This document shows, piece after piece, positions 22,551 through 34,068 of a stretch of 64,000 nucleotides of DNA. Source of the DNA: Prosapia bicincta (taxonomy: Eukaryota; Arthropoda; Insecta; Hemiptera; Cercopidae); contig JBAIZL010000002.1 of NCBI GenBank assembly GCA_036971475.1, positions 50,650,229-50,714,228 of the forward strand, written 5' to 3'. The position numbers and the translations under genes were made by a program. The notes under the pieces were generated by a model that saw only the letters and a list, made by a program, of their open reading frames with translations, ran no database searches and was not told the origin of the DNA. How positions within the stretch are numbered: the stretch's first letter is position 1; the number at the start of each line of letters is the position of its first letter.

Positions 22551-23435
22551 TCACTAATTGAATGCCTATCTTACTTGATCATTCAATTGGTAAGATTTCC
22601 ATACAAAGAATTGGAATGTCCGATCAAACCATCCTATGAAAATGTGTCACAAAAGAAAGTATATTCTACATACAGCCGTCAGATGTTATATACGGGCATA
22701 ATATATATGCATGCACGTATTTACACTGATATTTAGTATACATATGCTTTATCAGAATATAAAATAATTTAGAAAAAGTTAAATGATCTAATCGTTCTAC
22801 AATTACAGCGTTCTATTGTGTCATTATAGTTGGAACCAGTAAGACAGTGTGTATAATGCAAAAAATGTGATGAAAAGAAGAAGAAACCGGTGATAGTGCA
22901 TACAGGCGAATATCTGCCACTCCTTTGCTCAATTAAGCAAAGTTTTAAGGCGTGATGTGAGTTAAATAATATCAAATATGTGACTTCACAGCCTTCAAAC
23001 TCGTGTCTCCCGCATTCAAGTGTCAATTGAAATTTGAGGGGATGGGTATCATGATTTCAAGGTACAACCTGTCTCAGTCACAAGACGCGTGCTTGAATGA
23101 TATTTGAAAGCTTTTACAAGAGTACTCGAGACCACTAAGAAGACGTTCCGGCCCGGTTTTCCACACTGTAATGGTATTATATACATTCTGGTTAGTTCGA
23201 TTCAAGTATGTGCATTTAATTAACCTTTTCATCCACCCTTGAGTGGCTTATCTGAAGTTATCCTCCTCGGAGTTGCAGAAACCCTTAGATATTGTTGTTA
23301 GTTTCTTCTTCCTCGTACATTTTGTTTGAAAGTACGTGTTTTATTTCTTTTTATAATAAGGTATCAATTTGTTGCCTTATTTTGGGTTGTTCATAATCTT
23401 TTATCACCGTAACTTATATACGTATCTTAGATCGT
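22545..23435. other. No gene seen
   Basis: Spacer of mixed composition. An 85-codon minus-strand stretch at 22769-23026 has no recognisable motif. Confidence 0.5.
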
Positions 23436-23666
23436 CAATCCATCCACATTTCGAGTGTTGTATTTTGTGTTGTTGTTGCTATCAGAGTCCTCGTCTCGGC
23501 TCCATACAGAAGCACTGAAAGGATACAGACATTAAGTGTGTTTTTATCTTAATCGTGAGTTCCAAATAACTTCGACAATTTTCAGAAAGCTCTTTTGTGC
23601 CTTTTGTATTCAGCATTTGATAAAATATCCAATTTGTTATTATTTTAATGCCGAGATAGGTGTATG
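23436..23666 (-). pseudogene. Non-LTR retrotransposon (LINE) reverse transcriptase, C-terminal relic
   Basis: Reading the minus strand from 23666 gives YTYLGIKI. After a frame change it gives AEYKRHKRAF, KLSKLFGTHD, then DKNTLNVCILSVLLYGAETRTL, quoted here as NTLNVCILSVLLYG and AETRTL, ending at a stop near 23436. The YTYLG box, the R..KA...F.KL segment and the LSVLLYGAETWTL box, in this order and spacing, are typical of the region after the catalytic palm of LINE reverse transcriptases, where RNA is copied at the nicked target. At least one frameshift and two in-frame stops are present, and the catalytic FADD-type box and endonuclease are missing. Clade is undetermined (RTE, Jockey and R1-like proteins share these boxes). 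Confidence 0.75.
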
Positions 23667-24580
23667 TCTGAGTTTATGTATAGAAAAAGATTAAGATAGA
23701 GCGTACGCTTCATTTATTTCTTTTTTAATCATACTGTTCAAAATTATAATTTTCAAATTAGGGTTTCCTAAATTGTCCATTTACGTGATTGACACGTAAC
23801 AAAACTTGTTAATAGATGTCTTTAAATTTTGATTGCTACCGTATATACATTTAAATAATTAAAATGCATATTGTTCTCATAAATTAAAAAAAACTTGTTT
23901 AGAACGAGTCTTATAATTAAATCGGACAGTTGTCTAGACGGTGAAAGTCCCGACGCCTCAAAGCAAAGGGTACGGTGTTCTCTGGATCTGTCAATATACA
24001 CAACCAGTTTGTTGGGAAAGTACAAATTAAAAGGTCTAAGTGTAACAGAGTTGCCAAATTATCTGACTTGTAATGACAACCTTCCATACTACTCCTGGGG
24101 AAAGTATATATTTTGCCTAATTTGTCGAGTGACAATGAAATCAGGTTCTGGGCTCTAACTGACTTTAAAAGTTCACTTTTACAGTTAACAACGAATATTA
24201 ACGCATTCTTTAGGCTACAATAATGCTGACCCTTTGTTCAAATGAATTTTATATAATACTTTTTAATGTAATTTTAAAAAAAATACAAGTTGAAAAATTA
24301 TGTCATTAAAAAAAATAAAGTGGAATTGAAACTTATTTAATTTATCAAATAGTTCTAATGTCCTTCAGTTGACAATTGAAATAAAATATTCAAAGACATT
24401 AGTGCAAAATAAGAAAGCAAGCATTTCTTCCTATCTCTTTGAAACGGCGCCAGATTAAAAATATTGTCTTATGTTTTTCGGTTGCATATTGTAAAGGCAC
24501 TTGTTTGTCGCACTAATAGAGAGAGGGTCTACACTAAGTAATTTTGTAAACGTCTGCGTAACGATTATGCTCCCAATATT
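23667..24580. other. No gene seen
   Basis: A segment at 23895-24158 is open on both strands (72-87 codons) but neither translation shows a family motif. The rest is AT-rich. Confidence 0.45.
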
Positions 24581-26030
24581 GCCATTACTAGGTAAGATTG
24601 ATAGCCTTCCTTAATCCTTACACTGGATTGTATCAGATAGTCTCCTCACTCCGGTAGGAAGGACTTACAGTTAAACGACCCCGACAATTTAGTCATGATT
24701 CTATGACCTGTCTTAATCCCAGATGTATTCTGTTTATCATTTTTTATCTCTACGTCTACGCTATGTTGTATTTGGTAGTCCCCATTCCCATAAGCAGGAG
24801 GACTATTTCAGGTAAACGATCCTGACCCGTTGGTCCTGACTCCAGGACCTTCCTCAATCCTAACTGTATTCTGTTTATCATTCTCTTACTCCCATTGATA
24901 TGACTATTTCAGGTAACCTATCATGACACATTATTTATGATTCCATGATCTGCCTTAATCCTAGCTATATTCTGTTTACCATTCTTTATCTCTACGTCTA
25001 CACTGGGATGTGTTACCAGGTAGTCTCTTACTTCCATTGATAGGACTATTTCAGGTAACCTATCTTGACACACTATTTATGATCTCATGATCTGCCTTAA
25101 TCCTAGCTATATTCTGTTCATCATGCTTTATTTCGACGTCTACACTGGGATGTGTTACCAGGTAGTCTCTTACTCCCATTGATAAGAGGACTATTTCAGG
25201 TAACCTATCCTGACACATTATTTATGATTCCATGACCTGCCTTAATCCTAGCTATATTCTGTTTACCATTCTTTATCTCTACGTCTACACTGGGATATAT
25301 CACCAGATAGTCTCTTACTCTCATTGATAGGAGGACTATTTCAGGTAACCTATCATGACACATTATGTATGATTCCATGACCTGCCTTAATCCTAGCTAT
25401 ATTCTGTTTATCATGCTTCATCTCTACTTCTACACTGGGATGTGTCACCAGGTAGTCTCTTACTCCCATTGATAGGACTATTTCAGGTAACCGATCCTGA
25501 CACATTGTTTATGATTCCATGACCTGCCTTAATCCTTGCTATATTCTGTTTACCATTTTTTCTCTCTATGTCTACACTGGGATGTATCAGGTAGTTTCCT
25601 CACTTAGGTAGGACCCAGGTAAAGAACGCCGATAATTTGGTCATGATCTCATGACCTCCCGTAAGTCTAGATATATTCTGTTTATCACTCCTTATCTCTA
25701 CGTCTACACCGGGATGTATCAGGTAGTATCATTATATTATAGCCGATAAGTAGGACTTTCAGGTAACGGATCCTGACACATTAGTCATAATTCCATGATC
25801 TACCTTAATCATAGATATATTCCGTTAATTATGGTTTATCTCTACGTCTACACTGAGATGTTACAGATTGTCTCTATCATAGGCTCGAGGACTATTTCAG
25901 TTACAGGATCCTGACATAATATTAGATATATTCTGTAAGTACTCATACGTTAGAGGACTTTCAGGTAAACGACCTTGAGACGTTAGTCAAGAATCCATGA
26001 CCTTTCTTAATCCTAGCTATTTATTTTCTT
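24580..26030 (+). repeat. ~143-bp degenerate tandem array, about 9-10 units, derived from family D
   Basis: The block 'ttaatcctagctatattctg' (variants) starts near 24715, 24856, 24956, 25098, 25243, 25388, 25529, 25662 and 25806. Spacings are 141, 100, 142, 145, 145, 141, 133 and 144. Each unit also holds 'aggactatttcaggtaacc', 'atcctgacaca', 'catgacctgcc', 'tctacgtctacactgggatg' and 'aggtagtctcttactcccat'. One unit (24856-24956) lacks about 40 bp. Outer units are the most diverged and the 25.0-25.5 kb units the most alike. The 'acttcaggtaa.cgatcctg' core matches the dispersed copies at 10005 and 14580. No open frame runs through. Confidence 0.9.
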
Positions 26031-27985
26031 GAATAGGATTGCAAGCGGTATGTTATGGATTGCCTGTGAAATTTATGTTTCCCGTTTCTCTATCTAAAAC
26101 CGTCTTCTACAATAAATAAGATTGATTTATTATTAACTTTTTTTGTTGTTGGAAAACCTTCACTTATATCTCCGTTTGGTATTTAACCTGAACGATATAT
26201 CTGATAATAGCCTATAGTTGAGCTTTGTTTTCAAATTTTTTTTGAGACCACTTCTAGTTCATGTAAAATGTTCTCTGTAATTAAACATTTACAGGATTTT
26301 GACCGAGAATGTTAAGAAAAAATTGTCCATAACGATTAAGTTCTTGAAAAATACTATATAGGCTAATTTTTCATTTCTCTTATTAATAAATACATTGCAC
26401 CATGTATTATTCTATTATCATCCAGATTCCCATCCTCTTCCAATATATTTTAGTGACGGCGAAAGATCGTTTTATTCTTTTGGGAATGATTATCTTCTTT
26501 GGAATGATTAGAAAGATTAAAAATGGTTTACTAACAAAACAGTTACAGCTACAAGTAAAACCGATGACTTTACCTACCTTAAACCAGCAGAAAGAGATGA
26601 TGAAGACAATCTTTAGAAAATTTTTAACATACAATACCCTGATCGTTTAGGGGGAACCACTCTTAGTGGTTGCTACTTATAAAGCATTGCACTTAAGGAA
26701 GAGAAACAAATCGCTCTTGTAGTTGTACAGATCCTGCTAAACACTGATCCTGGATCTCTGAATACCTTGATAACTGTAGGTATAAAAGAGGTTTTACAGG
26801 CAGTGGAAGGATCTCTTTGTGAGGAGGCGCAAAGGTGGAAATTAAGGTCCTAATCCTTTCATGTATTATATATTTCCCAGCCAAGGGTGGGATTGTTTTT
26901 AGTCAGCATAGTAGATAAATAACAATTATAATTCAGGAAAGTTTTACGTTTGAAAAAGTACAGTAAAATACGTATAGTTAAGTTACAATAACCCTATAAT
27001 AAAATATATTATATAAGGTCTCTTAGTTTTATATATTTAAGATTCTATATTATTACTTTCAAATGGTATTTACCTTCCAGTAACCAATAATTACAATAGA
27101 ATGAAACCCCAAAGAATTAAAGGGATTAAAGTGTACTATTATATCATGGAAAATTCGATTTTATGTTGAACTGGAGCTACTGCTATAAATGTATACACAT
27201 ATGGCCAGATATATAAACACACTTGCCCTTAGAGACACAACAATACGAAGAATTAAATAGCATTAAACATATAGCACAATGGACGCAATACCGCCTTAAC
27301 CCAATTGGAGCAACCATTTCGATCAACCTCCAATGTACTGTTTATGTAATTACGGTTACAAAATAGCCTTCTCCATATACAACCTTAACAAATACGGTTC
27401 TTCTGGCTTATTTAAACTAACTTAAAACCTTCACAAATGTAGTTTTTAATGAAAACAGAAGTTAAGTGTTTAAAATACCTGTAACACTAAACAATACCAA
27501 ATAAAAGTAAGTAAAAACATTGCAGTATTGAAGGTTCAATCGTTACGTGTAGGCTAAACATGTAACTTAACTAACAACAGGAGTTGTAATTTTATATACT
27601 ACCAACGGCTATTGCGTAAGGCTTGTGCACCCCGTTTGAGGCTAGTGCATGCGAGGCACATGGTACAACACCCTGTGAGAAAATGTTTGAAGTTTTTTTT
27701 TTTGTCTTGACGTCATTACACCCATATCCGCAACCCGCCCGCCGGAGGGGAATGTAATTCGGCAGCTTTAGAGTATCAGGTTACACAAAGTAGCTGCATA
27801 GTTTCGGATAGTTTTTGCTCATTATTAGCAACTGAGAATTACAACCTCATATTGAATCGTTTATTCAGATAACTGAGAGGAGCTGGTGTGAGAGATGAAT
27901 TTACAATTTTGTAGTCAAATATTGCGTAGTAGAATATTAATTAAACATATTAGTAAATGAATTCTACTGTAATAACATATTTGCA
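26031..27985. other. No recognisable gene; one odd open patch
   Basis: At 26402-26650 several frames are open (75-82 codons). One frame, broken by three stops, is rich in acidic and polar residues and might be a decayed coding fragment, but I recognise no family. At 27600-27780 there is a GC-richer patch with a palindromic 'tgacgtca' at 27706. Nothing else is seen. Confidence 0.4.
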
Positions 27986-27994
27986 TTTAAGGGG

Positions 27995-28070
27995 TTTTTT
28001 ATAAACCCAGATCACTGTGTTATACAACACTAGAATATACAAGGTATCCGGTTAGAATAGATTTGACTAG
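27995..28070 (+). repeat. Left-end-like sequence of TIR family F
   Basis: 'ttttttataaacccagatca', 'ctgtgttataca', 'acactagaatata', 'ggttagaatagattt' aligns with 8595-8668 ('ttttttctataaaacaaagc', 'gttatac', 'ctctagaatat', 'attagaataaatta'). Together with 29330-29372 it may bound a ~1.38-kb element. Confidence 0.45.
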
Positions 28071-28544
28071 AAACAAGCAACATAAAATTTCTTTTATTAA
28101 GTCATTTCCTACTAAGATCAACAAAGAAAAATTGTAGTTTATTTAGTTTCTTTTTAATTTTATAATTACAACTAATATAAATATGTAGCCTATATACTCA
28201 TGTCAGAGTAACAATAAGAAGTGGCAAAATAGGAATCGATTTTTCTTACAATTTTCCATTTTCCTTTTACTAACTTATACCCTTTCTTTTTTTTGTCGCT
28301 TGCATTAGTTTCTTTCCGCTTTCCTTTCCCTCTGTCTATTTGTGATGCAAGGTTCGATACCGTTAATCTAGTTTGTTTATTTTATTCTTTGCATTAAATT
28401 TTAATCCTTGAGCATTATTTATGATATTGTATGGTAACTATGGCAATAATTAAGGTAGTACAATCGAGGTTTCAACGGCAACCAGATGGGAGAAAAATTC
28501 ATATACTGTACTTTTGTGAGAAATTCACTTCTAGCTATGGGAAA

Positions 28545-28616
28545 GTTGTCTCATTGTCAAAAGCGCTAGACTTTGAACATGAAGGCACTTCTAGTTCAAA
28601 TCCGACCTAGAACCCC
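28545..28616 (+). other. tRNA-like sequence (SINE head or tRNA pseudogene)
   Basis: Contains a tRNA-Gln-like anticodon region, 'gctagactttgaac', and a good Pol III B box, 'gttcaaatcc', with a weak A-box-like 'tctcattgtcaaaagcg' about 36 bp upstream. The acceptor stem and the usual T-stem do not pair, though 'ttctag'/'ctagaa' can form a hairpin around the B box. It is therefore not a working tRNA gene. It could be the tRNA-derived head of a SINE. Confidence 0.45.
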
Positions 28617-28757
28617 AAATTTTTATAATTTGATTATTGAATAAATATTTGAAAAACTGTATTAACATCAATTGTCATTCACTAAAGTTTAAAAAGTGTA
28701 TTTGAACTTGATTAGATGAATAAAAATGTATTTTATTAACGATTGAAAATTTGGACA

Positions 28758-28760
<3 letters not shown>

Positions 28761-28811
<51 letters not shown>
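28761..28811. repeat. (TA)n, left flank of palindrome
   Basis: 51-bp TA tract ending exactly where the left arm of the 28.8 kb palindrome starts. Confidence 0.95.
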
Positions 28812-28814
<3 letters not shown>

Positions 28815-28859
28815 AAAACAACATAGGTTATTCAAATACAAGAATATTTATTAATTTAT

Positions 28860-28904
28860 ATCCAAAGCTTTTCGTTGGCAAACAGTACCAACATCATCAG
28901 GAAT
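28860..28904 (-). ncRNA. Hammerhead ribozyme motif, family A, best-preserved copy
   Basis: The minus-strand RNA has an intact core: CUGAUGA, one extra U, stem II GUUGG/CCAAC with a 9-nt loop, GAAA, palindromic stem III AAGCUU, cleavage nucleotide U, then stem I 3' side GGAU pairing with AUUC upstream of CUGAUGA (C-G, U.G, U-A, A-U). Predicted cleavage falls between minus-strand complements of 28864 and 28863. Hammerheads are known to self-cleave at this position. A stem III without a loop implies a dimeric fold, as reported for ribozymes of Penelope-like elements and retrozymes. The single nucleotide between A9 and stem II departs from the canonical form. Confidence 0.7.
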
Positions 28905-28942
28905 GAAAATTACAATAATTATTCCTGAATATTGTAATTTTC

Positions 28943-28987
28943 ATTCCTGATGATGTTGGTACTGTTTGCCAAAGAAAAGCTTTGGAT
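28943..28987 (+). ncRNA. Hammerhead ribozyme motif, family A, inverted partner
   Basis: Same sequence as 28860-28904 on the opposite strand, with CUGAUGA, GAAA, AAGCUU, the U cleavage nucleotide (28983) and stem I intact. The last stem II base before GAAA is A instead of C, breaking the closing G-C pair. It may be weak or inactive. Confidence 0.6.
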
Positions 28988-29053
28988 ATAAATTAATAAA
29001 TATTCTTGTATTTGAAAAACTTATGTTGTTTTAAATTATTAAACAAGAAAACG

Positions 29054-29058
<5 letters not shown>

Positions 29059-29108
<50 letters not shown>

Positions 29109-29138
29109 ATATATATATATAATTTATATATATATATT
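29059..29138. repeat. Interrupted (TA)n, right flank of palindrome
   Basis: TA tract with two 'taatttata' interruptions. Confidence 0.9.
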
Positions 29139-29329
29139 ATTTCGACAAGTGACGTTCACTATAGTCTGATATATGTTGATGCATCACCGCAAATAATAAA
29201 TATCCCGTGTTTCATTTTGTGCATGACATACCTCGTGCATTTAGTAAACTTTATAGTTTAATATACAAATCAATCCGAACTGGATTTTTGTAACTAGCAT
29301 TTAGTTAACAATGTAACTTCATTTATATT

Positions 29330-29372
29330 GTAATGTAGCATAACTCTGCGCTTTTTTCTATAATAAAATCTT
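29330..29372 (-). repeat. Right-end-like sequence of TIR family F
   Basis: 'atgtagcataactctgcgc' and 'ttttttctataataaaat', read on the minus strand, resemble the family F end ('tataaaacaaagc', 'gttatac', 'acacta'). This is weaker than the 27995 match. Confidence 0.35.
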
Positions 29373-31495
29373 GATTTTATAATGTTTCGTGTATTTTTAA
29401 AATTGAGATTAAATGTGCCTTTTTTAATTTGCAATTTGGGAACATAGTGCCAAGTTTTATTCCTTTTTAGTTGTGGATTTGAACATTTACATCACAACTA
29501 TACCCTATATAATTTTTTTCGTCTTGCAATATCTATGGCATATGGATAACAAATAATTAGCCTAATTCCTTTAACATAAAGCCTGTACTCGCGTTTTATA
29601 AAAAAAAATTGCTGAAGCTCTGTGAATATTTTTATATTTCAACGTCTCCCCAGTTAATAATATCAATAAAAAATATTTTGTTAATTTAAAATTTGAGTGA
29701 AAATAATAATTGGTACAGTGATACTAAATATGTTATTTGGTAAAATATTTTGTTGTTAATCAAAAGGTAAAACACAAAAGAAAGTAAGAATCTCCATGGT
29801 TAGGGAGGTTGGATGTTTAGGTAGTGGACTACCATTGTCTTAGATTACACGAAATGTTGTTTCTCCTAGAGCTACATACGGGCAAAGAAGGAAAAAATAA
29901 AAAAATACAGAGGAGGTGTTTCAAATGAAGTGTATTATTTCCCCATCAATCGGATATAGGCCCTACTCGATTTGCATTCAGGTGTATTCGGGTTCGTGTC
30001 TCCCTCTCTTACTCGACGTAACGTCACATGAATTTCAGAATGCGAGTCCATTTAAAACACATTATGTAAATAAAATCTCTGCCTACCCCCTCCATCACGC
30101 ACACGCACGCACACACACACATTCACATACTTGAATGGAATATAGAAGTCAGTCAGTCCCCCTGCATAATGAATTAAATTAAAAAATGTTCCCCAGCATA
30201 TCAACGCCAAACATCCGTCCAAGCAGACAAATGTCCTTCCGCTTAGTAAAACTCCAATTCCTAATACCAGCCCAAGCACCAGACGCCCTGCCAGTGTACG
30301 AGGATTACCTAACCCCTCCTCTAACCTACTGAAGAACTAGACACATTCATCTTATGATTGAATTTTCAACTTAGCTTCATTACGTCGTTAAACTATGGTT
30401 TCTTACCCCTAATATGGAATATTTCTTTAATGTTTTGTGTGTGATGTTCATTACCTCATGTGATGCAAAATCATAAAACAGTTATTTCAGTCTAATTAAT
30501 CCGTTTTGTATTAAATAATCGCAGTGTTAATAAAATAATTATAATAAATTGTTAACACTAGAATTTTACTTTCCTTACTAAAATAGATCTGTTTTGATTT
30601 GTTCTAGGTGAGTGTTGGCGTATTTTACAATAAATTTGGTGAGTAAATACGCTCTTCATTAAGATATGACGTTTTACTTCATGTCATTCTTTTAACCAGA
30701 CAACAATGGGCATTTTGTACATAAACTTGAAATATCGAACTCTACCCAAACCTCAATGCAAAATATCATCTATAAAATGCTCTCTTAGTGCTTTATCTTT
30801 CTACAAGTGGCATGTGTTACAGTATAGGTCATGGCTTTTCCCCGAGACTACCAAATCTTATAGTAGCCCTACGTTAGCTGTTCTTGGTGGTTTCGTGTCA
30901 TCATTTAACGGATGGCTTGTCCATGCTTACTGATCTGTATGATAAGCGGTTCTCTGAGAGGTTTACAGTTTTTATAGGGTTTATAAAATGTGAAACCAAT
31001 ACCCGTTCGTGGAGTCACCTACCACCTCTGTGGTCTATTTTTTCGGTATAGGTACAGACCTTGAGAGTCCGAATGTAACCAGCTCGGGCTTCATATCCGT
31101 TGAAAAAATATAATGAATTACGATGAGGAAAAGTATTCAACGAAAAGGAGGGAAAAGATTAGGCAACCTCTTAAGTTCTATTTTTACAAGGGTAGTCAAA
31201 AGGGTTGGGATAAATATTGCAAACTCGTAAGACAAAATATGACACTTAAATGTGTTTCAGTTGACTTTTTAAAACTTATTTTTAAGAAAATGTAATGGTT
31301 GAATTTTGAAATAGAAATGCTCCGATTGGCTGGAGAGGTTTTTATCAGAGGGTGGAAAATTATTTTTCAGAAGAGAATTAAATTTACAGTTGATATGAGC
31401 GAGATATGTCAAAAATAAAACGTTAACAGTTGAAAAAAAAAATTAAATTTCTTGAAAAACATTCTGAAGGCTTTAAAGACAATTCTTTTAAATAA
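29373..31495. other. No gene seen
   Basis: AT-rich with a short (CA)n at 30099-30122. Open stretches of 60-75 codons at 29916, 30052, 30706 and 31113 have no recognised motif. Confidence 0.5.
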
Positions 31496-31498
31496 ATT

Positions 31499-31678
<180 letters not shown>

Positions 31679-31780
31679 TTTCTTTTCTTTAAAAACATTG
31701 CCTATGGTTTGGACGGCAGGGGATATCCTGCGCGCAATGCCTCTAAAACACATAGTTAACTTGATAGTTGTACCTAGATG

Positions 31781-32167
31781 TATAAAAATTCGAGTTAGAG
31801 TCTATGACGAAACAGTATATAAATTCGAATTAGAGTCTGTGACGAAACAGTATATAAATTCGAGATAGAGTCTGTGACGAAACAGTATATAAATTCGAGT
31901 TAGAGTCTGTGACGAAACAGTATATAAATTCGAGTTAGAGTCTGTGACGAAACAGTATATAAAATTCGAGTTAGAGTCTGTGACGAAACAGTATATAAAT
32001 TCGAGATAGAGTCTGTGACGAAACAGTATATAAATTCGAGTTAGAGTCTGTGACGAAACAGTATATAAAATTCGAGTTAGAGTCTGTGACGAAACAGTAT
32101 ATAAAATTCGAGTTAGAGTCTGTGACGAAACAGTATATAAATTCGAGATAGAGTCTGTGACGAAACA
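31781..32167. repeat. 35/36-bp minisatellite, about 11 copies
   Basis: The unit combines 'agtatataaattcgagttag' and 'agtctgtgacgaaac'. Copies are nearly identical. Variation is limited to 'gttaga' versus 'gataga' and to one extra A before 'ttcgag' (36-bp units). The two variants are interspersed rather than clustered. The first unit ('tctatgacg') is the most diverged. Just upstream is single-copy-looking DNA after the (TA)n. Confidence 0.95.
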
Positions 32168-32439
32168 TTGGAGATTTTATCAAGCGAAAAACTTTACCTG
32201 TGCTTTAGTGTTGGAAAATGAATTTTTTTGGGGGTTTTGACTTTTCAAATACACAACACAAAAAGTAATATTACTGTATTTTGAAATAAAGTCTAAATTG
32301 TCTCTTCTGCGTCTCATGTTTCTGAAAGGTCAATCCATGGAATTGTTAAAGGTGCATTTGCAAATCAAATCTGAAAAACTGATGTAATTTAGTTTTCCAA
32401 ATGTGTTGAAGAGAAATAAGTAGCAAAATAGTACAATGC

Positions 32440-32625
32440 ATATGAAAAACAAAGAAATGTATGAGAAAGACGAAGAAATATATTTAAAAAACGAAGAAAT
32501 TTCCGTGAAAAACGAAAAAATTTGTGTAAAAAACGAAGAAACACATGTTAAAAAGGAAGAAATGTGAGTAAAAAACAAAGAAATGTACATGAAAAACTGA
32601 GATATATGAGAAAAATAAAGCACTT
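32440..32625. repeat. 21-bp minisatellite, about 8 copies
   Basis: '(c/g)(g/a)aagaaat' followed by a variable 6-8 bp and 'taaaaaa' recurs at 32450, 32471, 32492, 32513, 32534, 32555, 32576 and 32597. The period is exactly 21 bp. A further unit lies at about 32650. Since 21 is a multiple of three, a 97-codon minus-strand frame is open, giving a hydrophobic FF.YISS-type repeat. I treat this as an artefact. Confidence 0.9.
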
Positions 32626-32669
32626 AAGTAGTCGGTATAGGTTTGTGTAAAAACTAAGAAATTTTCATA

Positions 32670-33818
32670 GTTTGTACATTGTAAAAACTTATTTTTCTAC
32701 TTTCCAGTAGTTTTACCAACTTATTAAATATTACTGCAAAACTATTCAAAAACATAACTAACCGCAAAAGTAACAATAAATTTCGTAAACGTTACTTTAA
32801 AAGTTCTTTCTTAAAAATTCTTCTGCACACGTTATACGCATGCGCAGTGCCAGAGGACAGTAATTACACCAAGTTGATTAATCTGTCATTAAGAGAGCAT
32901 TTGTCAAAAGTGTCAACTTTGGTGTTGGCATTGGAAGGCTAACAATGCAACGAGGAATTGGTGCAGTGACTCACTCCTCCAGAATCCAGCGAGGTTGCTA
33001 TTGTATTGGCTGGAAACAAAGGATTCGTTGTTGCCGCAACGGTCTTTGTTGGATGCAATTTTTTGCCGAGAACATCACTCAGTGTTTACTTTTACATATG
33101 GAATGATTTGTGACATTGATTTACAGTTGTGGTTAATGATCGAAGATTCAAATTAGGCAATGGTAATTTATTTAGCGTAAAAAGGATTTTTACTGAAGAA
33201 ACAAAAGCGCTTCGAACCTAAAAAAGATTAAAGTCGATCTTAATATAGGTGACATTTCTATATACGACCCTATCCGTTTCTTGAGCTTAGTTTTATCAAA
33301 CAAATTAAATAACCTTAATTTGAAATTTAAAGCTGTAATAAAATAAAAAATTATTGAAATATATATATGGTGGAATGTTTAGGAGACTAAATTTTTATAT
33401 TAGAACGTATAAAGATTTTAGAAAAACTAATATTTGTTATAAGGAAACATAATACGGTTAAAACGTATTTGTTTTTAATGAAGAACAGCATATGTAAAGT
33501 GCGGAAAAACGTCTTCTCATGACGTGTAGCTAGTGTGTAATATGAAAGTAAATCTAAGATGAATCAGTATATGCTACAGACAGTAGGTCTATAAGGGGTT
33601 CGCTAGACATTTTTAGAAATATATAATAAGGACTCCAATAAAAAAGCAAAAATGATAATTGTAAACTTTTTCCAAGTGTTTAAAAATTTTAATTCCATAG
33701 TTTATCTTGCTCACTCATATTTTATCTCCATTATGTAAGTACTCAAGGAAGTAAACACCGGGTATTTGGTGTAGTCTTGAGATGTATACTTTTCAAAAAC
33801 CTTAACAGTACTAAGCAA

Positions 33819-33820
<2 letters not shown>
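32670..33820. other. No gene seen; one GC-richer patch
   Basis: At 32830-33075 a less AT-rich patch holds 'cgcatgcgcagtg' (NRF-1-like) and an inverted CCAAT ('attgg', 33005). No associated start codon or exon is evident, so I do not call a promoter. Confidence 0.35.
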
Positions 33821-33822
<2 letters not shown>

Positions 33823-33865
<43 letters not shown>

Positions 33866-33991
33866 TAGCAACACTGTTTTCTTGTATTCGCTTATATCAC
33901 TTTCCCTATATCTACTTAAACTAGAATCTTACTTGGTATTTATGCATAAATACTAAGTAAGATTCTTGTTTAAGTACATATAGTGAAAGTG

Positions 33992-34068
<77 letters not shown>

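Larger units (their letters stand above)
28812..29035. mobile_element. (TA)n-flanked palindrome with 105-bp arms (fold-back family A)
   Basis: Left arm 28812-28916 and right arm 28931-29035 are almost perfect inverted copies around a 14-bp centre ('aattattcctgaa'). The arms carry 'tttaaaacaacataggttat', 'tattaatttatatccaaagc' and the hammerhead-like motif. The element sits between (TA)n at 28761-28811 and TA-rich DNA at 29059-29138. Outer arm sequence resembles the flank of the single copy at 34.4 kb ('aaagtattcttgtttttgaa' versus 'aaatattcttgtatttgaaa'). No open reading frame is present, so any movement would need enzymes supplied elsewhere. Confidence 0.9.

Noticed and set aside
26402..26650. 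Possible transposase-like acidic fragment
   Set aside because: Stops interrupt the interesting frame and I could not match it to any transposase family.
28545..28616. Functional tRNA-Gln gene
   Set aside because: The acceptor and T stems do not pair. Only the anticodon region and B box resemble a tRNA.
31781..32167. CRISPR-like array of 35-bp repeats
   Set aside because: The units are contiguous with no unique spacers and the context is eukaryotic. It is a minisatellite.
32330..32623. 97-codon minus-strand frame with FF.YISS repeats, resembling a membrane protein
   Set aside because: It is fully explained by the exact 21-bp repeat and has no promoter, splice or start context.
32820..33080. 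Promoter-like patch with NRF-1-like and CCAAT motifs
   Set aside because: No exon, start or CpG island of adequate length follows. Such motifs occur by chance.
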